Assembly (NCBI RefSeq): GCF_014654365.1
Contig: NZ_BNAY01000016.1
Coordinates: forward strand, 1-64,000
Source: Amycolatopsis oliviviridis
Lineage (GTDB): Bacteria; Actinomycetota; Actinomycetes; Mycobacteriales; Pseudonocardiaceae
DNA length: 64,000 nucleotides
Direction of reading: 5' to 3'
Shown here one piece after another: positions 43,056 to 50,262 of this stretch. Both the position numbers and the translations under genes were made by a program. Every line of letters starts with the position of its first letter. The stretch's first letter is position 1. The notes below the pieces were generated by a model that worked only from the letters and a program-made list of their open reading frames with translations, was not told where the DNA came from and ran no database searches.

Positions 43056-43463
43056 ATGCCCACCATCACCATTCGCACGACAGCTCTGTCCACTGTGGAA
43101 CGCCGGGCGATAGCCGTCCGGCTGACCCGCTGGTTCGCCGAACACGACAGCGACCGCAAACACGTGGTCGTGCGGTTCGAACGGACCGAGGAAGGCTCGG
43201 TGTTCGTCGGCGGACTGCCGATCGAAGCCCTTCCGCGCGAAGACGACGGTCTGCACCACGCGAGTGTCGTCTGCTGCGTGTCCGTCGGACGGGACGAAGC
43301 CTTCTACGAGGAACTGGCCGACGTACTCGCCGACTCGCTCGGCATGACCACCGGGACTCCGTTCTTCTACCTGGAATTCCGGCCCACACCCAAGGAATCC
43401 GTGTACTTCGGTGTCCAGGGACACCTCCGTCGCGCGGACTCCACACTGAGGGGAAACCGATGA
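43056..43463 (+). CDS. Tautomerase-superfamily protein with N-terminal proline
   Basis: Small protein of 135 residues beginning MPTITIRTTAL. After removal of Met, Pro1 would be the catalytic base of the 4-oxalocrotonate tautomerase superfamily; the beta-alpha-beta pattern (ALSTVERRAIAVRLTRWFAE, then HVVVRFERT) agrees. At 134 residues it is about twice the shortest members, so probably a fused or MIF/cis-CaaD-like form. In the operon it may isomerise, decarboxylate or condense the intermediate activated by the neighbours. Overlaps the carrier protein start by four bases. Confidence 0.65.
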   Translation: MPTITIRTTALSTVERRAIAVRLTRWFAEHDSDRKHVVVRFERTEEGSVFVGGLPIEALPREDDGLHHASVVCCVSVGRDEAFYEELADVLADSLGMTTGTPFFYLEFRPTPKESVYFGVQGHLRRADSTLRGNR

Positions 43464-43762
43464 CCGTATCTTCCGTGCCCACCCTCGACTCCCTCCAGGC
43501 CCGGACCAGGACCGTGCTGGCCGGCCTGTTCGGTCCGGAGATCGACGACCTTCCCGCCGACACGCCGCTCCCGGAAACTCTCGGCGACCGCTACGACAGC
43601 CTCGGCGCGATGGAATGCGTCACCGCGATGGAAAAGGAGTTCGGCATCGAGGTCGACTTCGTCGAGCACGACGTCCGCTACACCTTCGCGCAGCTGGACC
43701 GCATCGCCGAGTTCGTCCATTCCCAGCTGGAGGACAGGGCCGTCTTCGGAGGGGCTCGATGA
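43460..43762 (+). CDS. Acyl/peptidyl carrier protein
   Basis: Free-standing carrier protein of 100 residues. The phosphopantetheine-attachment serine is in RYDSLGAMECVTAMEKEFG, the canonical DSLG at the start of helix II; helices I and III flank it. It starts inside the tautomerase stop and ends inside the next gene's ATG, so the three genes are tightly coupled. It likely receives the acyl or aminoacyl group made by one of the two adenylating enzymes in the operon. Confidence 0.88.
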   Translation: MTVSSVPTLDSLQARTRTVLAGLFGPEIDDLPADTPLPETLGDRYDSLGAMECVTAMEKEFGIEVDFVEHDVRYTFAQLDRIAEFVHSQLEDRAVFGGAR

Positions 43763-44748
43763 CGGCGCCGGAGATCGAGTTCCGCACGTCCGGGCACACG
43801 GGTACCCCCGCCGTCTGGCTGCGGACCCCGGACCAGCTGCGGGCCGAGGCCGGGCTCATCGCGGACGAACTCGTCGGCGAGATCGAGCAGATCGTCAGCT
43901 TCGCGCCGGTGGAGCACCTGTTCGGCAGGCTGTTCGCACAGGTCCTGCCGGAGATGCGCGACGTTCCCGTGCACCATCTCACCCACGCGCCCACCGGATT
44001 GCCGCCCGAGGTGGAGGACAAGCGGACGCTGTTCGTCTGCCTGCCGTCGAGCTGGCTGGTGCTGCGTCATCTGCTCGACCGGCTCAAGGCGCTCCCCTCG
44101 GCGGTCGCCCTGCACGGGACCGGGCCGACGGTACCGGCCACCGGTGAGGTGATGGCCGCGTTGTCCGGCACCGGTTTCCGCGCGTTCGAGCTGTTCGGAT
44201 CCACCGAGACCGGCGGGATCGCGCACCGGGAGATCGCACCGGCCGGTACCGAGACGGGACGCTGGCGGCTCCTGCCCGACGTCGAGTTCGCCGATCCGCG
44301 CGAAAGTCCGGGACAGTGGCTCCACATCCGGAGCCCCCGGCTGGCCCGCCGCGGCGACATGGCGGCCAGGCCGGAAACGTGGCAGCTGCCCGACGTCATC
44401 CATCGCGAAGGCCGGTCCTTCGCCTTCCACGGGCGGGCTTCGGCGCTGATCAAGGTGAACGGGGCGCGGGTCAACCTGGAGGAACTCGCGACCGCGCTGC
44501 GGAACCCGGCCGACGGCCTGGACGTGGCCTGCCTGCCCGTACACGATCCCGTCCGCGCCGAGCACTACGAACTGTTCTACAGCTCCGATCGGAACCTTTC
44601 CCGCCAGCAGATCTTCGCCCGGTTGCGGAAGGTCATGCACGACGTCACCCCGCCGCGCGCGGTGCACCAGGTCCGGCGCATCCCCCGGACCTCGACCGGG
44701 AAGATCGCCGTCACCGCCCTGTACGCACTCACTCAAGGGGCGAGCTGA
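43759..44748 (+). CDS. Compact ANL-superfamily ligase
   Basis: AMP-forming ligase of only 329 residues. It begins directly at the ATP loop EFRTSGHTGTPAVWL, so the N-terminal third of a normal acyl-CoA synthetase (about 150 residues) is absent. The AMP motif AFELFGSTETGG, the hinge FAFHGRASALIKVNGARVNL and the catalytic Lys in RIPRTSTGKIAV are intact. Comparable short ligases occur with stand-alone carrier proteins in aryl-polyene-type clusters. It probably loads the carrier encoded immediately upstream, with which it overlaps by four bases. The reason for two adenylating enzymes in one operon is not clear. Confidence 0.8.
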   Translation: MTAPEIEFRTSGHTGTPAVWLRTPDQLRAEAGLIADELVGEIEQIVSFAPVEHLFGRLFAQVLPEMRDVPVHHLTHAPTGLPPEVEDKRTLFVCLPSSWLVLRHLLDRLKALPSAVALHGTGPTVPATGEVMAALSGTGFRAFELFGSTETGGIAHREIAPAGTETGRWRLLPDVEFADPRESPGQWLHIRSPRLARRGDMAARPETWQLPDVIHREGRSFAFHGRASALIKVNGARVNLEELATALRNPADGLDVACLPVHDPVRAEHYELFYSSDRNLSRQQIFARLRKVMHDVTPPRAVHQVRRIPRTSTGKIAVTALYALTQGAS

Positions 44749-46151
44749 TGGCGGGCCGCCCGCTTCCCTCCGCGCCGGCCGCGTCGCTGACCGGGTACGC
44801 CGAGCACGCCGGGATCACCTACCCGGACGATCGCCCGGAACTTCCCGATCTGCTGGAGCTGCCGCTGGCCGAACGATGCGCCCGGCACGACCGAGGCGAG
44901 TGGGACGACCGGAAATGGACGGAGCAGAACGAAACCTGGTACTCCGTGGCCGATGCCCGGTACCGGGCGGTCACCGCGCGGCGGACCCCGGCCTCGGGTA
45001 CGCCGCTGATCCGGGTCGGCGTCAAGGACACCATCGACGTCGCCGGCCTGCCCACTTCCTTGGGGCTGCGCCATTACCGGCATCATCCGGCGGTGTCGGC
45101 GACGGCGCTCTCCCGGCTCGACGGCGTCGAGGACCAGGTGATCGGCAAGGTCGTCAGCACCGAGCTGAACATCGGTGTCGGCTCCGGCTGCGTGAATCCC
45201 TATTTCCCGCACATCGACCCCGCCGGTTCGAGTACCGGCGCGGGCGTCGCCGTCGCCGCCGGCATCTGTGACCTCGCGATGGGCACGGACGTGCTCGGGT
45301 CGGTGCGGTGGCCCGCCGGGCACTGCGGCACCGTCGGCCTGCGGATGACGCACGATCCCGGGCTGCTGCCCGGCATCTTCCCGTTGTCACCACCGATGGA
45401 CGCGGTCGGCTGGGTGGCGCGCACGGCCGAGGATCTCGCGTTCCTGTGGCGGCGCCTGGGTCTTCACACCCTGCTCGGTCAGCCCGGGCGGACGCCGCCC
45501 GCCCGGTACCGCATCGGTGTGCCCGCCAACGTACGGGACGGCTCGTGCGCTCCCGAAATGCTGGAGACACTGGACCTGGTCAGCGCCGCGCTGGCAGACG
45601 ACGGCCACGAGACGACCGATCTCAGGGTGGGCGACGAGCTCTGGCAGCGTCGCGGCGACGCCTGGCAGCTCTGCGCGCGGCAGGCGTGGGACGGCTACCG
45701 GCTGTGGCGGCACTGGATCACCGTGCCGGTGCACGAGAGCACCGAGCAGACGCTGGAGATCGGCGCCCGGGTGACCGACGCCCAGTACGCGGAGATCCTC
45801 GACGCGATGTACTCCTGCCGTCAGGAGAACGCCGCCCGCTTCGGCGATCACACGCATGCCTGGCTGCTGCCGCTGGATCCCTCTCCCCCACCCGACATCC
45901 GGACCGGCCGCCGGGTCGCCACCACCATCCCCGCCCCCGGGGAAGCCGACTACGACCGGCGGATCGGGTACACCCCCATCGCCAGTTTCGCCGGGTTGCC
46001 CGCCGTCGCCGTGCCCGTCCGTCTCAGCCGGGTGAACCGGGCGCCGCTCGGGGTGCAGATCGTCGGCCCGCCCGGCAGTGAAGAACGGCTGATCGATCTG
46101 GCCCGACGGGTCCAGCTCCGGCTGAAACCGCCGGAGCTTCGCCCCGCGTGA
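44748..46151 (+). CDS. Amidase-signature-family hydrolase
   Basis: Enzyme of 467 residues of the amidase signature family. The Ser-cis-Ser-Lys residues can be placed: Lys in IRVGVKDTID, the Gly/Ser loop DPAGSSTGAGVAVAAG, and the nucleophile Ser in DVLGSVRWPAGHCGTVGL. Members hydrolyse amides or transfer acyl groups to amines. Its ATG overlaps the ligase stop by one base, so it belongs to the operon, and it may release or transfer the carrier-bound product or act as an amide-forming transferase. Confidence 0.85.
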   Translation: MAGRPLPSAPAASLTGYAEHAGITYPDDRPELPDLLELPLAERCARHDRGEWDDRKWTEQNETWYSVADARYRAVTARRTPASGTPLIRVGVKDTIDVAGLPTSLGLRHYRHHPAVSATALSRLDGVEDQVIGKVVSTELNIGVGSGCVNPYFPHIDPAGSSTGAGVAVAAGICDLAMGTDVLGSVRWPAGHCGTVGLRMTHDPGLLPGIFPLSPPMDAVGWVARTAEDLAFLWRRLGLHTLLGQPGRTPPARYRIGVPANVRDGSCAPEMLETLDLVSAALADDGHETTDLRVGDELWQRRGDAWQLCARQAWDGYRLWRHWITVPVHESTEQTLEIGARVTDAQYAEILDAMYSCRQENAARFGDHTHAWLLPLDPSPPPDIRTGRRVATTIPAPGEADYDRRIGYTPIASFAGLPAVAVPVRLSRVNRAPLGVQIVGPPGSEERLIDLARRVQLRLKPPELRPA

Positions 46152-47377
46152 TCACCACCACCACACAGGAGACCGTGATGATCCCCGACGCAGTGCTGGA
46201 AATCGCCGCCGCCCACCAACCCGACTGGTCCGCGCCGGAGGAACTGGCCGCCGTGCGGAACGAATTGCACGGCAGGCCACCGCTCGTCGACGCCCATTCG
46301 TGTCACGCGCTCGCCGGCGAACTCGAATTCGTCGCCCGCGGGGAAGCCGTGGTGATCCAGGCGGGCGACTGTGCCGAACTGTTCTCCGACTCGGCGCGGC
46401 ACCGGGTCCAGGCCAAAGCATCGCAGCTGCACCACCTCTGCGAAACCGCCGAATCCGCCGGGGTGCCGACCGTCCGGATCGGCCGGTTCGCCGGGCAGTT
46501 CGCCAAACCCCGTTCCTGCGCGACGGAAGTCCTGCCGGACGGCACGGAGATCCCGGTCTACCGCGGCGACGCGGTGAACGGCCTGAACCCCACCGCCGAG
46601 GCCAGGCGAGCCGATCCGGCACGCCTGCTCACCGCCTACGACCTCACGGCGACCGGCCTGGACGCGTTGTTCATGCGGCAGCTGCTGCTTTCCGAGGGCG
46701 GCAGCGGGATCAGCTCGATGCTGGCACCGACCTACATCAGCCACGAAGCCCTGCTGCTGGACTTCGAGCACGCCCTGCTGCGGCAGGACAAGGCCCGCGG
46801 CGGCAACTACGCCTCCTCCGCCCACATGGTGTGGATCGGTGAGCGCACCAGACAGCTCGATCACGCGCATCTCGCGTTCGCCGAGCGGATCACCAACCCC
46901 GTCGGAGTGAAGATCGGCCCGAACGCGACCCCGGAAGAGCTGATCGCCATCGTCGACCGGCTGGCCACCGGGCATGGCCGGGGAAGGCTGAGCCTGATCG
47001 TCCGCATGGGCGCGGAGAAGATCGCGGACCGGCTCCCCGCGCTGGTGACCGCGCTCGGCACGCGGGCCGGGCAGGTGACCTGGCTGAGCGATCCCATGCA
47101 CGGCAACACCAAGAAGACCACGGCCGGGCAGAAGACCCGGGTGGTGACGGACATCGAGGCCGAGGTCGGCGACTTCTGCCGGATCCTGCGGGAGCACCGG
47201 GTCCACCCGGGCGGGCTCCACCTCGAAGTCAGCCCCGACCCGGTGACCGAATGCGTGGACACGACGGCCGAGCTGACCGGCGCGCTCCGGCTGGACCGGT
47301 ACGAGTCGGCCTGCGATCCCCGGCTGAACCCGGATCAGGCGCAGCGGGTCGTCCGGCATTTCACCAAGCTGCTCTGA
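46148..47377 (+). CDS. 3-deoxy-D-arabino-heptulosonate 7-phosphate synthase, class II
   Basis: First enzyme of the shikimate pathway, condensing phosphoenolpyruvate and erythrose 4-phosphate. Class II features over 409 residues: VIQAGDCAELF, VRIGRFAGQFAKPRS, VYRGDAVNG, VGVKIGPNATPEEL, WLSDPMHGNT and the late GGLHLEVS. Shorter than the mycobacterial housekeeping enzyme because the regulatory N-terminal extension is reduced, as in cluster-borne copies. It would raise aromatic amino-acid supply for the product. The GTG overlaps the amidase stop (GTGA); an ATG ten codons later is an alternative start. Last gene of the operon, before a bidirectional hairpin. Confidence 0.9.
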   Translation: MITTTTQETVMIPDAVLEIAAAHQPDWSAPEELAAVRNELHGRPPLVDAHSCHALAGELEFVARGEAVVIQAGDCAELFSDSARHRVQAKASQLHHLCETAESAGVPTVRIGRFAGQFAKPRSCATEVLPDGTEIPVYRGDAVNGLNPTAEARRADPARLLTAYDLTATGLDALFMRQLLLSEGGSGISSMLAPTYISHEALLLDFEHALLRQDKARGGNYASSAHMVWIGERTRQLDHAHLAFAERITNPVGVKIGPNATPEELIAIVDRLATGHGRGRLSLIVRMGAEKIADRLPALVTALGTRAGQVTWLSDPMHGNTKKTTAGQKTRVVTDIEAEVGDFCRILREHRVHPGGLHLEVSPDPVTECVDTTAELTGALRLDRYESACDPRLNPDQAQRVVRHFTKLL

Positions 47378-47403
47378 ACCCCCGGCGCGGCGGGGTTCAG
47401 AGC
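47371..47403. terminator. Bidirectional terminator between the DAHP synthase and MarR genes
   Basis: GCTCTGAACCCC (47371-47382) and GGGGTTCAGAGC (47392-47403) are exact complements around a nine-base loop. The stop codons of both convergent genes lie in the stem (47375-47377 and 47397-47399), as in the terminator at 32431-32468. Confidence 0.8.
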
Positions 47404-47960
47404 GCCGTGCCGACATCGCCGACGTGGGAAACGCCGTGATCGTCACAGCGAACCTGCACCTCGGCGAGCAGTACCCGTAGCAATGAGGCGAGCTGGGCCC
47501 GCTGTTCTTCGCTCAGCCCGGAAACCAGTTCGAGTTCCCGTTCGAGTACCCGATCGACGGTCTGTTCCACCAGCGAGTGCCCGGCCGGTGTCAGCGTCAC
47601 GAACACGCTGCGGCCGGGCGGCTCGGTGTGCCGCACGACCAGACCCTCGCGTTCCGCGCGGGCGACCCGCTGCGAGATCGCTCCCGCCGTGACCAGGGTC
47701 AGCCTCGCCAGTTCCCTGGTCGTCAGCGAGTACGGCGGCGAACTGCGCCGGAGCACGCTGAGCAGGTCCAACGTGGCCGAATCGACGTCGGAGTCCAGCA
47801 GGACGCGCCGGCGGTCCTCACCGAACAACTTGGCCAGCTGCCACACCCGCGTCACGATGCCGATGGACTCGGTCGACGTGCCGGGCCGTTCGCGCTGCCA
47901 CGCCTCCTCGATCTCGTCCGCGGCGTCCGGCGTGGGGTCCTTTTCGGACGCTGCACTCAT
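47397..47960 (-). CDS. MarR-family regulator of the aromatic-amino-acid cluster
   Basis: Repressor-type protein of 187 residues. The winged helix is at LTTRELARLTLVTAGAISQR, AEREGLVVRHTEPPGRSVFV and LTPAGHSLVEQTVD, flanked by dimerisation helices. ATG with GGAGG eight bases upstream was chosen over an earlier ATG. It is divergent from the SDR-MFS-aminomutase operon, and TTTAGGCCTAAA lies between them. A related palindrome in the promoter of the PaaK-like operon suggests it controls both, possibly responding to an aromatic product or intermediate. Confidence 0.88.
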   Translation of the reverse strand: MSAASEKDPTPDAADEIEEAWQRERPGTSTESIGIVTRVWQLAKLFGEDRRRVLLDSDVDSATLDLLSVLRRSSPPYSLTTRELARLTLVTAGAISQRVARAEREGLVVRHTEPPGRSVFVTLTPAGHSLVEQTVDRVLERELELVSGLSEEQRAQLASLLRVLLAEVQVRCDDHGVSHVGDVGTAL

Positions 47961-47978
47961 CCCAGACCTCCACCGCGG

Positions 47979-48019
47979 TTGTCGGCTGCACGGCACACAG
48001 CCTATCATTTAGGCCTAAA
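47979..48019 (+). promoter_or_regulatory. Promoter and MarR-type operator TTTAGGCCTAAA
   Basis: TTGTCG (47979-47984) and TATCAT (48003-48008) with an 18-base gap form a promoter for the SDR operon. A perfect 12-base palindrome TTTAGGCCTAAA (48008-48019) begins at the end of the -10 box. Its half-sites match those of 39889-39902, and both sites overlap a -10 box in the same way. Confidence 0.7.
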
Positions 48020-48054
48020 CGTGAGTTAGGACCGACCAACACGAAGGAGGCTAG

Positions 48055-48780
48055 ATGACCCGGACGATCCTGGTCACCGGCGGGGGCACCGGCATCGGAA
48101 GGGCCGTGGCGGCGAGGTTCGCGGCGTCCGACGCCATCGTGCACATCACCGGCAGGCGCAAGGAGGTACTGGTCTCGACGGCGGGCGAGCTGGGCTCGTC
48201 GGTGCGGCCGCTCGTCTGCGACAGCACCGATCCCGAGGAGGTGACCGCCGCGCTGGACGGCCTGGCCGGGCCGATCGACGTGCTGGTCAACAACGCCGGC
48301 GGCAACACCGACTTCGATCTCCCCGAGCAGGACGGGCTGGCCGGGGTCCTCGCGCACTGGCGGGCCAACCTGGACGCCAACCTGATCAGCGCCGTGCTGA
48401 CCACCACCGCGGCCGAGGGCAAACTGGCCGAAGGCGGATCGGTGATCCACATCGGGTCCATCGCCGCCGACCAGGGCGCCGGATCGTACGGCGCGGCCAA
48501 GGCCGGGCTCGCGTCGTGGAACGTCGACCTGGCCAAGCGGCTCGGCGCCCGCAAGATCACCGCGAACGTGGTTTCGCCGGGCTACATCCGCGAGACCGAG
48601 TTCTTCCGGGACAAGCTTCCCGCCGAGCGGGCCGAGCAGCTGATCGAGGCGACCAGCACCGGCCGCGCCGGGGTCCCCGCCGACATCGCCGAAACGGTGT
48701 ACTTCCTCGCTTCCACCGGCGCGCGCCACATCACCGGGCAGACCTTCGGGGTCAACGGCGGCGCCCACCCGACCAGGTAA
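48055..48780 (+). CDS. Short-chain dehydrogenase/reductase
   Basis: Classical SDR of 241 residues. Cofactor loop ILVTGGGTGIGRAVAARF, structural NNAG, catalytic Ser in HIGSIAADQG and the Tyr/Lys pair in SYGAAKAGLASW, then the NVVSPGYIRETEF segment. It would reduce a ketone or oxidise an alcohol with NAD(P). GAAGGAGG precedes the ATG. First gene of an operon with an exporter, an aromatic-amino-acid MIO enzyme and an aldo/keto reductase. Confidence 0.9.
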   Translation: MTRTILVTGGGTGIGRAVAARFAASDAIVHITGRRKEVLVSTAGELGSSVRPLVCDSTDPEEVTAALDGLAGPIDVLVNNAGGNTDFDLPEQDGLAGVLAHWRANLDANLISAVLTTTAAEGKLAEGGSVIHIGSIAADQGAGSYGAAKAGLASWNVDLAKRLGARKITANVVSPGYIRETEFFRDKLPAERAEQLIEATSTGRAGVPADIAETVYFLASTGARHITGQTFGVNGGAHPTR

Positions 48781-48789
48781 AGGACGAAA

Positions 48790-50262
48790 ATGGTTGCCGT
48801 CGCGGACACCGCGCCCTCGACCGTGCCGGGTCCTCGTGACTGGGCGGGGATCGGGGTGGTCCTGCTGGCCACGTTCATGGGCCAGATCGACATGTTCATC
48901 GTGAACGTGGCCAGCCCGCCCATCCAAGCGGATCTGGGCGCGAGCTTCGGCCAGATGCAGTTCGTCATCGACGGCTACGTGATCGCCTACGCGGCGGGAA
49001 TGGTGACCGGCGGGAAGCTCGGCGACCGGTTCGGCCGCAAGAAGGTGTTCCAGTACGGCGTCGCGGCGTTCACCGTCGCCTCGTTGCTGTGCGCGCTGTG
49101 CCCGACGGCGAATCTCCTGATCGCGGCACGAGTCGTGCAGGGCGCCGCGGCCGCCGTCCTGATGCCCCAGGTGCTGTCGATCATCCAGGGCACCTTCGCC
49201 CGTCATCAGGACCGGCAGCGCGCTATCGGCGCCTACGGGTCGGTGATCGGGCTCGGAGTCGTCGCCGGGCTGATCGGCGGCGGGCTGCTCCTGAACGTGG
49301 ACGTCGCCGGGCTGGAGTGGCGGACGATCTTCCTGATCAACGTGCCGATCGGCCTGCTCATCCTGCTGGCCGCGCCGTCGACGGTCCGGGAGAGCCGGAG
49401 CGAGACCACCGCGCCGCTGGACATGGTGGGGACGGTGCTCACCGCGTCCGTGCTGCCCATCCTGCTGATCCCGTTGTCGCTCGGCCCGGAACACGGCTGG
49501 CCGCCGTGGATCTGGCTCTGTTTCGCCGCCGCCGCGCTGCTGACGGCCTGCCTGTTCCGCTACGAGAACAGGCTCGCCGCGCGCGGCGGGGATCCGCTGC
49601 TGCCCGCCCGCGTCCTGCGCGGGCGCGGGTTCCCGGCCAGCATGGCGACGGTGACGGTGTTCTTCGCCGGCAACGCGGGCTACTTCCTGGTGCTGACCTA
49701 CTACCTCCAGTCCGCGTTGCGCCTGGACCCGCTGGCCACCGGTGTGGTGTTCGTGCCCCTGGGCGTCGGGTTCGCGGTGGCCTCGGTGGCCGGACGCCGG
49801 CTCGCCGAACGCTTCGGAACCCGCGTGCTGATCACCGGCGCGCTCCTGATGTTCGTGAGCTTCCTGCCGATGCCGTTCATCGTGCAGGCGGGCACCGGCA
49901 CCCAGGCCGTCGCGCTCGCGGCGACCATCGGGCTGTCCGGGATCGGGCAGGGACTGGTGGTCTCACCGCTGGTCGGCATCGCCATGGCCCAGGTGCCGCC
50001 GGACCTGACCGGGGCGGGTTCCGGGGTGCTGAACACCGTCACGCAGGCCGCGATGGCCGTCGGGATCGCGGGGATCGGCACGGTCTACCGCGCCGCGCTG
50101 GGCCGCAATCCACAGGACACGGTGTCGATCCCCGCGAGCGATTTCGGTGACGCGTTCGTCGTCACCTGCGGGGTGCTCGCGGCGCTCGCCGTGGCGACGG
50201 CGGTGCTGAGCTGGGTGCTCGGCCGATCGAGGACGACGACAGAGGCGGGAGCCGGACTGTGA
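48790..50262 (+). CDS. MFS drug exporter, DHA2 (EmrB/QacA) type
   Basis: Membrane protein of 490 residues with about 14 hydrophobic segments. MFS signatures: GGKLGDRFGRKKVFQYG between segments 2 and 3, and RVVQGAAAAVLMPQVLSI. Drug:proton antiporters of this group export hydrophobic antibiotics and are common self-resistance genes. It starts ten bases after the SDR stop and overlaps the aminomutase start by four bases, so it likely exports the product of the cluster. Confidence 0.9.
   Translation: MVAVADTAPSTVPGPRDWAGIGVVLLATFMGQIDMFIVNVASPPIQADLGASFGQMQFVIDGYVIAYAAGMVTGGKLGDRFGRKKVFQYGVAAFTVASLLCALCPTANLLIAARVVQGAAAAVLMPQVLSIIQGTFARHQDRQRAIGAYGSVIGLGVVAGLIGGGLLLNVDVAGLEWRTIFLINVPIGLLILLAAPSTVRESRSETTAPLDMVGTVLTASVLPILLIPLSLGPEHGWPPWIWLCFAAAALLTACLFRYENRLAARGGDPLLPARVLRGRGFPASMATVTVFFAGNAGYFLVLTYYLQSALRLDPLATGVVFVPLGVGFAVASVAGRRLAERFGTRVLITGALLMFVSFLPMPFIVQAGTGTQAVALAATIGLSGIGQGLVVSPLVGIAMAQVPPDLTGAGSGVLNTVTQAAMAVGIAGIGTVYRAALGRNPQDTVSIPASDFGDAFVVTCGVLAALAVATAVLSWVLGRSRTTTEAGAGL

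Noticed and set aside
37767..43113. Many long open frames opposite or inside the biosynthetic genes
   Set aside because: They are shadow frames produced by high GC in the third codon position; their translations are Arg/Pro/Ala rich and without motifs.
46148..47377. Phenazine biosynthesis, suggested by the class II DAHP synthase
   Set aside because: No PhzA/B, D, E, F or G homologues are present in the window; the enzyme serves aromatic supply in many pathways.
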